Assembly: GCA_963677225.1 (NCBI GenBank)
Contig: OY781923.1
Coordinates: 868,001-932,000 of the forward strand
Source of the DNA: SABI01 sp028532915
GTDB taxonomy: Bacteria > Spirochaetota > Spirochaetia > Sphaerochaetales > Sphaerochaetaceae
DNA: 64,000 nt
Direction: 5' to 3'
Under the pieces are notes generated by a model. The model made no database searches and was not told the DNA's origin. It worked only from the letters and a program-made list of their open reading frames with translations. Every line of letters begins with the position of its first letter. Position 1 is the first letter of the stretch. This document shows positions 7,231-15,994 of this stretch, one piece after another. Both the position numbers and the translations under genes were made by a program.

Positions 7231-9060
7231 ATGAATACAGGCCCTACTGAAACAGTTTTTCCAACAAACCGCTCTGTCGGCAGCAGGATAATGAGCATAG
7301 CACGGAGACTGCACCTTCCCCCGTGGTTGTTCGATCACAGCCGGACGTATCTCATGGAAGTTCCTGTGCTGCCCTCAGCTGTGCACGATTACACCGTCAG
7401 ACCTGCAGCTTTGAATGATCTTCCTCTTCTTGCTGTGTGCAGAGAGATGGAGGATGTTGATAAGGGTGTTTCTCTTTTTACTGAAAGAATTAACAGTGGA
7501 GTCTCCTGTTATCTTGTCTTCGATAAAGAAGAGAATCTTCTGGGATATGCCTGGGTCACGGAAACTCAGAATCTGTTCGAAGATGATGACAGAATCGCCG
7601 TGAGCTGCTCAGCCGATGAGGCCTACATCTTCGACACCTTTCTCCATCCGGGTTCCAGGGGAAAGGGACTGTACAGAATACTGATTTCACACCTTCAGCA
7701 TGACCTGGCTGTGAAGAATAAAAAGAGATTTTATGTTCTTGTCGATCATATGAATGCCGTGAGCATCAAGGCGCATCAGAAACTCGGGGCAACGACTTTG
7801 GAACTCATCAGCTACACATGTATCGCCGGAATATGTCACTATACGATGAAGACACCTGAAAAGAGGCGCGGTTATCTGCGCCGATTCCGCTCATCGCGTC
7901 CGTGTGATTCTCTCTCTCTTCATCCTCAAAACCCGCGGCGGTTTGAATTGGCAGTCACCCGCATAAATGCAGAATCTGACTGGAATCGGGTAAAAGAGCG
8001 TCTTGAAGAATGTGAAAAATCGGACAGTGACACCAACACACCTTTCAGCGGCCCTTCAGTCGTACAAGTATGGTGGGAATCAGATGTTAAAAATAAGGAA
8101 GATCTGTTTCTTCTCGAGATGATCGATACAGAGCGTTCGCAGACGGCAGCGTACGGATTCTTCCGCCTCTACGAGGATCGAAACCGGTTCGCTCACCCGA
8201 AAAAACTATCCCTCTTCGATGATGTCTATTTCATGCATACCACGATGTTCACCCGATGCGGGAATCTGCAATCTCACGATGTGATGAGATTTCTCACCTC
8301 ACGGCACTGCATGAAGGTTATCCAAAAAGAGACGGGAGCCGATGTTATGGTCTTCCACCGTCTGTCTCCGCAGCAGCTTCCCACTCTCTCAAGAGGCAGG
8401 CTTACCCGGTGGGATGCAAAGTTCGAAGCCGATTATCCCGTGCTGGAAGGAAGTGCAACGGGAACCCCTCTTCAAAGCGATATCGGCGAACATACATTGA
8501 GAGATCTGAAAAAACAGGCTAAGAGGTTAAAGAACAGGTTCACCACAGAGAGAGTTACCGACCGCTTCGAGCTCGGGCTGATGAATGAACAGGACCGAAA
8601 GAATGTCCTGCAGCGGTTTTTCACCCTCTTCACTTCCAGCTGGCAGCATCAGTGGATGGAAGAGAGCGACTGCGTAGACAACGAGCTTTACGGGAAGAAA
8701 CTGAGAGAATATACCCGCCGATGGGCGGCTGACGGGAGTGCCGTCATCTACATCACATCCGTGAATGAGATCGATATGAGCTATCTCTTCACACTTCAAA
8801 AGGGACAGTACTGCTGGTGTCTTCTCATAGGATATGATCCGCAGTATAAGACTTACTCACCGGGGAAAGCGGTTCTTATCGACATGCTCGCCGATACATG
8901 GGATAATGGAATCAGAGAATACTATCTGGGTGGAAATGTCGTCGGATGGAAGAATGAGTGGTTTACCAGATGTCCGCCGCTTCACACTATGGAACTGTGG
9001 TTGACGTCTGATAAGGCTTTCATCCATCGTATGAAACTTTTTGTCAGGAAAAGTCATTAG
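7231..9060 (+). CDS. GNAT acetyltransferase fused to a FemAB/BioF2-like acyltransferase domain
   Basis: A 609-residue cytoplasmic protein with two acyltransferase-fold parts. The N-terminal GNAT domain (about 54-215) shows the acyl-CoA loop in LHPGSRGKGLYRILISHL and the later NAVSIKAHQKLGA helix. The C-terminal part (about 270-605) resembles the Acetyltransf_6/BioF2-like group: a basic helix (LRDLKKQAKRLKNRF), then SWQHQW and a closing EYYLGGNVVGWKNEWF segment. Such proteins add acyl or aminoacyl groups to sugars, lipids or peptides; here decoration of the polysaccharide or its precursor is the best guess. AAAGGA precedes the start. manC follows 11 nt downstream. Confidence 0.7.
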   Translation: MNTGPTETVFPTNRSVGSRIMSIARRLHLPPWLFDHSRTYLMEVPVLPSAVHDYTVRPAALNDLPLLAVCREMEDVDKGVSLFTERINSGVSCYLVFDKEENLLGYAWVTETQNLFEDDDRIAVSCSADEAYIFDTFLHPGSRGKGLYRILISHLQHDLAVKNKKRFYVLVDHMNAVSIKAHQKLGATTLELISYTCIAGICHYTMKTPEKRRGYLRRFRSSRPCDSLSLHPQNPRRFELAVTRINAESDWNRVKERLEECEKSDSDTNTPFSGPSVVQVWWESDVKNKEDLFLLEMIDTERSQTAAYGFFRLYEDRNRFAHPKKLSLFDDVYFMHTTMFTRCGNLQSHDVMRFLTSRHCMKVIQKETGADVMVFHRLSPQQLPTLSRGRLTRWDAKFEADYPVLEGSATGTPLQSDIGEHTLRDLKKQAKRLKNRFTTERVTDRFELGLMNEQDRKNVLQRFFTLFTSSWQHQWMEESDCVDNELYGKKLREYTRRWAADGSAVIYITSVNEIDMSYLFTLQKGQYCWCLLIGYDPQYKTYSPGKAVLIDMLADTWDNGIREYYLGGNVVGWKNEWFTRCPPLHTMELWLTSDKAFIHRMKLFVRKSH

Positions 9061-9071
9061 AGAGGGTAAAT

Positions 9072-10367
9072 ATGCAGGTATTGCTGTTATCAGGGGGATC
9101 GGGAAAACGTCTTTGGCCGCTTTCGAACGAAGTGAGGTCTAAACAGTTCCTTCAGGTGCTGAAAAGTCCTTCAGGAGAGAGTGAATCGATGGTGCAGAGA
9201 GTGTACCGTCAAATACGGGAGGCGGGAATCACAAGTGAGCTCACCATTGCGAGCAACCGGGGACAGAAGGAGAGTCTTCAGATGCAGCTGGGCTCTTCGG
9301 TCAACCTCGTACTCGAACCCGAAAGGAGAGATACCTTTCCTGCGATCGCGCTTGCATGTACCTTTCTTCATCTAAAGAAGAATGTTCCTCTCGACGAGGT
9401 GGTGGTGGTCCTTCCCGTTGATGTGTATGCGGATTTAGACTATTTCAAGACTCTTATAGAGATGGAGAAGGTGATACTGAACGGGGAAGCTGATATGGCT
9501 CTGATGGGAATCACTCCTGATTCTCCGTCGGAAAAGTACGGATATATCCTTCCCGAAGAGAATATTCGGGAGAATGTGATACGTGTGAAAGGTTTCAGCG
9601 AGAAACCGGATACTGCCCGTGCCCAAATGCTTGTCGATGAAGGTGCCTTCTGGAACGGGGGTGTGTTCGCATTCTCTCTCGGTTATCTTCTCAAAGATGA
9701 GAAGTTCCTGAGCCGCTGCGACTCATTTGAGCAGAGACTCGAAGACTACGGGCAACTGAAGAAGACGAGTTTCGACTATGAGGTCGTCGAGCAGTGTGAT
9801 TCTCTGGCGATGGTTCCCTACAGCGGACAGTGGAAGGATCTCGGTTCATGGAATGTTCTCACTTCAGTTATCGAAAATTCTCCGTCCGACACTATCCTCA
9901 TCGAGGAAGATTTCGGAAATACCCATATCATCAATGAACTGGACATCCCAGTTCTCGCTCTGGGAACGAAGAATATGATAATCTGTTCCAGCTTCGACGG
10001 GATTCTGGTTGCCGATCTGGATCACTGCAGCAATCTGAAAGAACATGCACAGAAGCTGACCGCGAAACCCCGCAGGGAACAGTTTCTGTGGGGGAGCTCG
10101 CACATTGTCGATATCACAAGACTTCCTGACGGTACAGAAGCTCCACTGCATCGGATCGTTGTCAACGGAGGAATGACCTCTGACGTCCTTTTGGATAATG
10201 ATTCTTCATCAGTCCTCACGATCCTCTTCGGAAACGGCGAGATTTCTATAGATGATGAGAAAAAAGAGATCGAAAGAGGGGATGTCCTGGAAGTTGCTAA
10301 AGGTGTCTCATACCGTCTTTCGGCAGAAAGCGAGATGGTGGTATTGAAATTACCGGTCGTTCCTTAG
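9072..10367 (+). CDS. manC: Mannose-1-phosphate guanylyltransferase with degenerate cupin tail
   Basis: Makes GDP-mannose from mannose-1-phosphate and GTP, a sugar donor for the locus. The 431-residue protein opens with the nucleotide-binding loop LLLSGGSGKRLWPLS, and later shows the FSEKPD motif and FWNGGVFAF. The last 90 residues form a small cupin-like domain in the place of type II phosphomannose isomerase, but the usual His-rich metal motif is absent (GGMTSDVLLDNDSSS instead), so only the guanylyltransferase should be active. GAGAGGG precedes the ATG. Its TAG stop overlaps the stop of the convergent Lcl lipoprotein gene. Confidence 0.88.
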   Translation: MQVLLLSGGSGKRLWPLSNEVRSKQFLQVLKSPSGESESMVQRVYRQIREAGITSELTIASNRGQKESLQMQLGSSVNLVLEPERRDTFPAIALACTFLHLKKNVPLDEVVVVLPVDVYADLDYFKTLIEMEKVILNGEADMALMGITPDSPSEKYGYILPEENIRENVIRVKGFSEKPDTARAQMLVDEGAFWNGGVFAFSLGYLLKDEKFLSRCDSFEQRLEDYGQLKKTSFDYEVVEQCDSLAMVPYSGQWKDLGSWNVLTSVIENSPSDTILIEEDFGNTHIINELDIPVLALGTKNMIICSSFDGILVADLDHCSNLKEHAQKLTAKPRREQFLWGSSHIVDITRLPDGTEAPLHRIVVNGGMTSDVLLDNDSSSVLTILFGNGEISIDDEKKEIERGDVLEVAKGVSYRLSAESEMVVLKLPVVP

Positions 10368-10960
10368 AATGCGCGAACCGCTCTTACAAGAAAAAGCTCT
10401 GTTTTCTCGATCTTGCCTGTGACCCCTTCGGTAAATCCCTGCCCCCAGGCAAAGTTCTCGTCGAATTCGGAGGAACTCCAGTAACCGAAACCTTCCTTCT
10501 GCAGTTCACCGAGATCTTTTTGGGCGAGCTCCCAGAAGACCAGATCGAGCTCATCCAGAGAGGGGAGGAACCAGTCATCATATTCGCCGATCGTCAGCTC
10601 ATCGCAATAGGTGGCTGCCTGAGGCCTCATCTCGAGCTCCCTGATAATCTGTGCGATCTTTTGAGTGTTCTGCTTTCCTTCACCTATTGCGGTAGATGTG
10701 CCGCCTATCACAGAACCGTATGATCCCCACTGCAAAGAGAGCTCGGTTTCAGGCGGAGCAAGCTCCAGATATCTCCACCCGTCGCTGTACTCTCCCTTAT
10801 CGTAGAAGACAAGACCTCCTGCAGGCCCTGTGTCTCCCGGGATATAGGTCTTTTCGACTACCACTTTCTCTTCTTCAGGGGTCGTCTGACAGCCTGAGAG
10901 AACCACAGCAGATATCATTAGTATTGCAGACAGCAGAACTCTGATTTTTGGACGGTTCAC
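10364..10960 (-). CDS. Lcl/DUF1566-type lipoprotein
   Basis: A 198-residue lipoprotein: leader with lipobox VVLSGC (Cys24), a short spacer, then one Lcl (DUF1566-like) domain with GPAGGLVFYDKG, DWFLPSLDEL, YWSSSEF and a final LVRAVRAF. The domain is a surface-protein fold, often involved in binding host or polymer surfaces, but its ligand is unknown. Translation starts at GTG with GGAG 6 nt upstream. It lies 10 nt after the GGDEF gene on the same strand and is probably cotranscribed with it. Its stop overlaps the manC stop from the other strand. Confidence 0.75.
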   Translation of the reverse strand: MNRPKIRVLLSAILMISAVVLSGCQTTPEEEKVVVEKTYIPGDTGPAGGLVFYDKGEYSDGWRYLELAPPETELSLQWGSYGSVIGGTSTAIGEGKQNTQKIAQIIRELEMRPQAATYCDELTIGEYDDWFLPSLDELDLVFWELAQKDLGELQKEGFGYWSSSEFDENFAWGQGFTEGVTGKIEKTELFLVRAVRAF

Positions 10961-10970
10961 CTATGACTCC

Positions 10971-12290
10971 TTATTCTTCGCTTTTGTAGGTGGTGCTGAT
11001 GATGTTCGAATAGATCATATAGCCGCCTCTCTCCCTCTCTTTTACCGCAAACGTTGCTATCTCGGCAAGCCTGATGAGTGTGTTGACCTCGTCACTGTGT
11101 TCGGGATAGAGCGATATACCTGTTGAGACTGTCGCCTTGATGAATTGCTCATTGACTTCAAAGGGTTCGCTGAAGACATTGCTGATCTTCTTTGCGACGG
11201 CAAGCACATCACGGCGGTTTCTCAGACCGTTGAGCAGGACAATGAACTTGTCACCCCCCAATCTTGCGACCAGGTCGCTCTTTCGCACCTGTTCTTTGAT
11301 TCTTCCCGCTATCAGCTGCAGCAGCCGGTCTCCAACCTTATGGCTGTAGCGTTCGTTAATATCGGTGAATCTGTCAACGTTGATGCTGAGAAAGGCCACG
11401 ATGTCTTCCGTATACCGGGCCTGTGAGATGGTCATCTTGGCCTGATCATGAAAGAAGTTTCTGTTGGGGACACCCGTGAGGATATCCTGAGTCGCAAGGA
11501 ATGAGAGTTTGTCTTCGAGTTTCTTCTGGTAGGTGATATTCTCGATCGCACCGTCGTAGTAGATGACTTCCTTGTTCTCATTGAAAACGGCTCGTGCATT
11601 GTCTCTCACCCAGATCGTTTCACCGTCATACGGTTCGATCTCGAAGATCAGTCCGTGGATGAACCGGTCTCTGTCAATGATCTCCTTCCATGTAGAGTGC
11701 TGATCGGGATCCTTGAACAGTGAGAAATAATTTTCTCTGCGCAGAACTTCAAGGTTCGGTGCTCTGAGAATATTCACCATCGTCTTGTTAATATCGATGA
11801 AATTCCCTTCGGTGTCTATGCGGTAGAGACCCGAGGGGACACTGTCGAAAAGAGAACTGTCTTCGGAAGAGGGTGAAATGATCTGTTCAAGGTGGTGGGA
11901 TGTGATCTCCGCCGTATCTTCCGATACTTTGATGTCATTGAGTTCACGGAGAATCGAGTTCAAGGCGTTCTGGGCATCTGTTACATGAAGACCGTGAATC
12001 TGCATTCTGGTGTTTTCTATCACAGGGGACTCATTCTCACTTATCACAAGGATATATCGGAATGATCCGACTTCCAGCAATATCCTGATCATCTTGGACA
12101 CGGTGTAGAAGTCCTCCATGTCATTGGAAAGGATCGCTGCATCATATCGTTTGTTCTTGGTCGCGGAAAGCCCTTCAACCATCGAATTCACGCATGAGAG
12201 GTTCGAGATGTTCTCTTTGAGCAGCTGTTCCAACTCGGATTTAAGGGGGGTGACCTCAGTGATGAAAATAGTATGTATCGAATCTATCAT
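10971..12290 (-). CDS. Receiver-like/PAS/GGDEF signalling protein with GGDKF active site
   Basis: About 439 residues: an N-terminal receiver-like region (about 1-115) without an obvious phosphoacceptor signature, a PAS domain (about 145-260, ending in an ITYQKKLEDKL linker) and a GGDEF domain (about 270-430). The signature reads LGGDKF, so the metal-binding fourth residue is Lys. An inhibitory RxxD site (RKSD) five residues upstream is intact. The protein may be a weak diguanylate cyclase or a c-di-GMP sensor. I chose ATG 12290 (GCGAGG upstream) rather than 12320, because a consensus promoter overlaps the 12320 codon. Confidence 0.8.
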   Translation of the reverse strand: MIDSIHTIFITEVTPLKSELEQLLKENISNLSCVNSMVEGLSATKNKRYDAAILSNDMEDFYTVSKMIRILLEVGSFRYILVISENESPVIENTRMQIHGLHVTDAQNALNSILRELNDIKVSEDTAEITSHHLEQIISPSSEDSSLFDSVPSGLYRIDTEGNFIDINKTMVNILRAPNLEVLRRENYFSLFKDPDQHSTWKEIIDRDRFIHGLIFEIEPYDGETIWVRDNARAVFNENKEVIYYDGAIENITYQKKLEDKLSFLATQDILTGVPNRNFFHDQAKMTISQARYTEDIVAFLSINVDRFTDINERYSHKVGDRLLQLIAGRIKEQVRKSDLVARLGGDKFIVLLNGLRNRRDVLAVAKKISNVFSEPFEVNEQFIKATVSTGISLYPEHSDEVNTLIRLAEIATFAVKERERGGYMIYSNIISTTYKSEE

Positions 12291-12318
12291 AAAACCTCGC
12301 AATAAATGAGTTGAATTC

Positions 12319-12348
12319 ATTATCCTATCTCCTGTGGAGGTATGTCAA
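12319..12348 (-). promoter_or_regulatory. Promoter of the GGDEF/Lcl operon
   Basis: On the minus strand a perfect TTGACA (12348-12343), an 18-bp spacer and GATAAT (12324-12319). Transcription would start near 12312, downstream of the ATG at 12320, and this moves the gene start to 12290. Confidence 0.65.
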
Positions 12349-12398
12349 TGATAATTGCCGAGGAATCTTCACCAATACAGCCTTTTATGAAAATAGTG

Positions 12399-12427
12399 TA
12401 GAAATGGGTAATTCTATAGCGTATACT
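12399..12427 (+). promoter_or_regulatory. Promoter of the glycosyltransferase operon, leaderless type
   Basis: TAGAAA (12399-12404), a 17-bp spacer and TATACT (12422-12427), then 6 nt to the ATG at 12434. Transcription should begin at or next to the start codon. No ribosome-binding site is visible. Confidence 0.5.
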
Positions 12428-12433
12428 AAGTAC

Positions 12434-13696
12434 ATGAAAGGACCATCGCATATAGTACACATTCCCAGACGTTTCGTCGTTTCTCACTGGGGAGGCTCTG
12501 AGACTTTTGTAGCAGAAGTTTCCAGAAGACTGATCAGGCGGAACTATGATGTCAGTATCTACACCTCGAAGGCGTTATCGAATGATGCGGTTGATTCATA
12601 CGAGAACATACCGATCCGCCGTTTCTCCTATTTCTACCCGTATATAGGACTCTCTTCCTCTGTGAAAGATCTGCTGGATCAGAAGGCCGGAAATCTATTT
12701 TCCTTTTCTCTGCTGAAGGCCCTTCTGTCCAAAGAGAAACTCGATCTCATCCACCTGCATACGGGAAAGAGGATGGGAGGTATCGGCCGATACTGCGCCA
12801 ACAGGAGACACATTCCCTATATCATCTCACTTCACGGAGGCAATCTTGCGGTTCCCCAGGATGAAAGGGAGACGTGGGTCGAACCGACTCAGAAATCGGT
12901 TGAGTGGGGGAAGGTTCTCGGGATGCTCGTAGGCTCCAGACGTGTGCTCGATGATGCATCTGCGATCATCTGTGTCGGAAAAGACGAGTATGATGCGATG
13001 ATCTCCCGTTATCCCGACAAATATATCGAGTACCTGCCCAACGGAGTCGATATAGAAAGGTTCGAAACCGGTGACGGAAAGTCGTTTCGCGAACAGTTCA
13101 ATATTCCTCCAGACAGATTCGTCTGTCTTACCATGGCCCGTCTTGATGTTCAGAAAAATCAGTTGGGGCTTATCAGGCAGCTGCCATCTCTTCTCAAGAA
13201 GAACAAAGCGATCCATCTTCTTCTGATCGGACCGGCAACAAACCGAGGATACGCCGATTCTCTCAGGAACGAGGCCGAAAAACTCGGTGTATCCGATCAT
13301 CTTACCATCATCGAAGGGCTGCCGTATCAGAAACAGATACTCGTTGATGCCTACAAGGCTGCCGACTGTTTTGTTCTTCCTTCGCTGCATGAACCGTTTG
13401 GAATGGTGGTCCTCGAGGCCTGGGCGAGCTCACTCCCTGTAGCCGTTTCCCGTCGGGGAGGGCTGGCTTCACTGGTCACAGAGGGTGAAACAGGGCTTTT
13501 CTTCGATCCCTCATCTGAGGTGGATGATGAAAACAGCATAGCCTCGGTTGTAGGACGCCTTTCTCTGGATGGAAAGATGCAGAAGAATCTGAGTGAAGCA
13601 GGGAAGAAGGAGGCTGTACAGTCATACAGCTGGGACAGCATCACAACGCGATTGGAAGCAATTTATCAGAGGGTTTATGAACATACTATTCATTAA
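12434..13696 (+). CDS. GT4-family glycosyltransferase
   Basis: About 420 residues with the two-Rossmann GT-B fold. The N-terminal half begins HIVHIPRRFVVSHWGGSETFV (acceptor-side glycine motif). The C-terminal half carries MARLDVQKNQLGLIRQL and the donor-binding EX7E motif HEPFGMVVLEAW followed by a Gly-Gly loop. It transfers a nucleotide-activated sugar, plausibly GDP-mannose from manC, onto the growing repeat unit at the inner membrane. The frame is open back to 12311, but ATG 12434 fits the promoter. First gene of a tightly packed operon running to 19405; the next gene overlaps its end by 20 nt. Confidence 0.85.
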   Translation: MKGPSHIVHIPRRFVVSHWGGSETFVAEVSRRLIRRNYDVSIYTSKALSNDAVDSYENIPIRRFSYFYPYIGLSSSVKDLLDQKAGNLFSFSLLKALLSKEKLDLIHLHTGKRMGGIGRYCANRRHIPYIISLHGGNLAVPQDERETWVEPTQKSVEWGKVLGMLVGSRRVLDDASAIICVGKDEYDAMISRYPDKYIEYLPNGVDIERFETGDGKSFREQFNIPPDRFVCLTMARLDVQKNQLGLIRQLPSLLKKNKAIHLLLIGPATNRGYADSLRNEAEKLGVSDHLTIIEGLPYQKQILVDAYKAADCFVLPSLHEPFGMVVLEAWASSLPVAVSRRGGLASLVTEGETGLFFDPSSEVDDENSIASVVGRLSLDGKMQKNLSEAGKKEAVQSYSWDSITTRLEAIYQRVYEHTIH

Positions 13697-14828
13697 TACG
13701 ACAGGCGGCTTCTTTGGAGGAGTCGAACAGAATATCGCTTTAGCTGCACAGGGGCTGACCTCAGAAGGGCATAATTGCTATTTTGTCTGCAGAAACAGAT
13801 CGATGATCGACCAGGAATCCTTCGATTCTCTTTTTGTCAAATCCTGGGAACTGTCTTCCACCTCACTGCAGCAGATCGTTTCAGAAGTCGACATCGATGT
13901 CTTTTATGTACACAAGTTCGAACCGATTGAAGATATCCTTGCAGTAAAAGGTACGAAGAAAATAGTCCGGATGGTTCACGATCATGATATCTACTGTCCG
14001 CGAAAACATAAGTACTATGCTCTTTCACGAAAGATCTGTACCAGAAGATGCGGTCTGATCTGCTATGCTGATCTCGCCTTTCTTGAAAGGAAGGAAGGGA
14101 AGTTCAAGTTCGTTTCGATCAGAAAGAAAATAGAGCAGATGAAGCAGAACTATGAAGTCGATACACTGCTTGTCGGCAGCAATTATATGAAAGAGGAACT
14201 CGAAAGAAACGGTTTCGATTCCCCCAAGATCCATCTGCTTCCCCCCTGTGTCCAGAACTATCCTGAACCGCTGCAGACCTTTCCCTCAGATCCTTCCATA
14301 CTCTATGTGGGACAGCTGATCAAAGGTAAAGGTGTCGACATCCTTCTTGAGGCATACCGCCTGCTGATCGAGCGACTGGAATTCTCCATACCTCTTCACA
14401 TCATCGGAAGGGGAAATGAGGAAATATCTCTCAGGGAAAAAGCTGAAGAAGCAGGCCTCAATTCATCTGTGACCTTTCACGGATGGGTAGGTCATGATGA
14501 CCTTGCCTCCTACTACGATAATGCGTCGATGGTTGTCGTTCCCTCCCGCTGGCCGGAGCCTTTCGGGATGGTAGGTGTGGAGGCAATGCTGAGAGAACGG
14601 CCTGTGATAGCAAGCGATGTCGGAGGTATCAGCGACTGGCTGAAAGAAGGAGAGAACGGACTCTTATTCCCTGCAAATGATGCAAAAGCGCTCTCCTATT
14701 CGATGTTTTCTCTCATCGTCGACAGGGAAAATGCGAAAAAAATGGGGAAAACAGGTAAAAAATTGGCTGAAGACTTGTTTTCCTATGAGAAATATATTCA
14801 TAATTTAGAGTATCAATTGGAGAGGTGA
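13677..14828 (+). CDS. GT4-family glycosyltransferase
   Basis: About 383 residues, GT-B fold. Starts MNILFINTTGGFFGGVEQNI, the acceptor-side loop. The C-terminal half shows LYVGQLIKGKGVDILLEAY and the EX7E motif EPFGMVGVEAM followed by a DVGG loop. Residues 100-160 include a Cys-rich stretch (DIYCPRKHKYYALSRKICTRRCGLICYAD) that is common in one GT4 subgroup and may bind metal. I chose ATG 13677 (GAGGG upstream) over the longer open frame because homologous proteins start at this motif. It overlaps the preceding gene by 20 nt and is followed at once by a third glycosyltransferase. Confidence 0.85.
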   Translation: MNILFINTTGGFFGGVEQNIALAAQGLTSEGHNCYFVCRNRSMIDQESFDSLFVKSWELSSTSLQQIVSEVDIDVFYVHKFEPIEDILAVKGTKKIVRMVHDHDIYCPRKHKYYALSRKICTRRCGLICYADLAFLERKEGKFKFVSIRKKIEQMKQNYEVDTLLVGSNYMKEELERNGFDSPKIHLLPPCVQNYPEPLQTFPSDPSILYVGQLIKGKGVDILLEAYRLLIERLEFSIPLHIIGRGNEEISLREKAEEAGLNSSVTFHGWVGHDDLASYYDNASMVVVPSRWPEPFGMVGVEAMLRERPVIASDVGGISDWLKEGENGLLFPANDAKALSYSMFSLIVDRENAKKMGKTGKKLAEDLFSYEKYIHNLEYQLER

Positions 14829-14830
14829 TT

Positions 14831-15994
14831 ATGATAAGAGTTGGGTGTCCCAGTTTCGGAACAGATTGCGGCCGATCCGGTATAGGGTCTTATTTCAGAG
14901 AATTGCTGGACCGCTTCGACGATGATGCACTTCGTGATGAATTCTCGTTCGAACTGATAGGACCTGCCGAGGATAGAGACTACTACCTGAAAGGGAAGAA
15001 GAACATCCTCTATTATCAGGTGGAAGGTGCTGATAACTCTCCTATGCAGAACTTCTTCTGGAATCAGTTTTCTCTGCCGAAGATCTGCAGAGAAAGAGGC
15101 TATGATCTGCTTTTCCTTCCCGCCGCGAACCGCAGACTCTGCGGGAAAGTCTCCTGCCCGACAGTCGGTACGGTCCACGACCTGGCCACACTTCATCTGA
15201 AAAACAAGTACGATTTCTCCCATGCAGTTTTCAACAGAAAGATACTTCCTTATCTGACGAGAAAACTGACTCACGTTCTCACAGTCAGCAATTTTTCCAA
15301 ACAGGATATCATCCGTTTCGCGCGTGTGCGTCCCGAAGACATCACAGTCACCCATCTCGGAGTGGACCATACGACCTTCACCCCGCCTGAGGATAAAGGG
15401 AAGATCACTTCGTGGGTGAATGAGAAATTCGGTATCGATAAACCTTATATACTCTATATCTCCCGTCTCGAACATCCCGGAAAGAACCATGTGAATCTCA
15501 TCAAAGCCTTCTCTCTTTTCAGAGACAAAGTCGATAAAGAGTATCAGCTGGTACTTCCCGGTCCGGACAGAGAGCGGGCGGATGAGATCCATGATGAGGC
15601 AGAAAAGTCAAAGTACAGCTCTTCTATCAGGTTTCTGGGCTTCATCGACAAGGAGGATGTCCCGAACCTGTACCGCGGTGCAGAATTATTCGTCCTTCCC
15701 TCCTATTTCGAAGGCTTCGGTCTGCCGGTCCTCGAGGCCATGGCCTGCGGGGCCCCGGTCATCACGTCGGATGCAGCTTCTCTTCCCGAGGTGAGCGGGT
15801 CGCTTGCTCCCCATTTCGATCCCGATTCTCCCGAACAGATGATGACCTCGATGCTTGAAGTGCTGAAAGACGGGAAAAAAAGAGATGAACTTGCACACAA
15901 AGGCTTTCAGCGGGCGAAGGATTTTACCTGGGAGAAGACGGTTCAGCAGACACTCAATACATTCAGAAAAACAGTTCAGGAGAATAGAAGCTGA
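14831..15994 (+). CDS. GT4-family glycosyltransferase
   Basis: About 387 residues, GT-B fold of the mannosyltransferase-like group. Visible: the opening GCPSFGTDCGRSGIGSYF, GTVHDLATLHL, then YILYISRLEHPGKNHVNLI and the EX7E motif FEGFGLPVLEAMACG. Its acceptor is probably the lipid-linked intermediate of the same operon. Start is the ATG at 14831, with GGAGAGG 5 nt upstream; a GTG at 14825 is in frame. The stop overlaps the next start as TGATG, which suggests translational coupling to the phosphoglycosyltransferase. Confidence 0.85.
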   Translation: MIRVGCPSFGTDCGRSGIGSYFRELLDRFDDDALRDEFSFELIGPAEDRDYYLKGKKNILYYQVEGADNSPMQNFFWNQFSLPKICRERGYDLLFLPAANRRLCGKVSCPTVGTVHDLATLHLKNKYDFSHAVFNRKILPYLTRKLTHVLTVSNFSKQDIIRFARVRPEDITVTHLGVDHTTFTPPEDKGKITSWVNEKFGIDKPYILYISRLEHPGKNHVNLIKAFSLFRDKVDKEYQLVLPGPDRERADEIHDEAEKSKYSSSIRFLGFIDKEDVPNLYRGAELFVLPSYFEGFGLPVLEAMACGAPVITSDAASLPEVSGSLAPHFDPDSPEQMMTSMLEVLKDGKKRDELAHKGFQRAKDFTWEKTVQQTLNTFRKTVQENRS

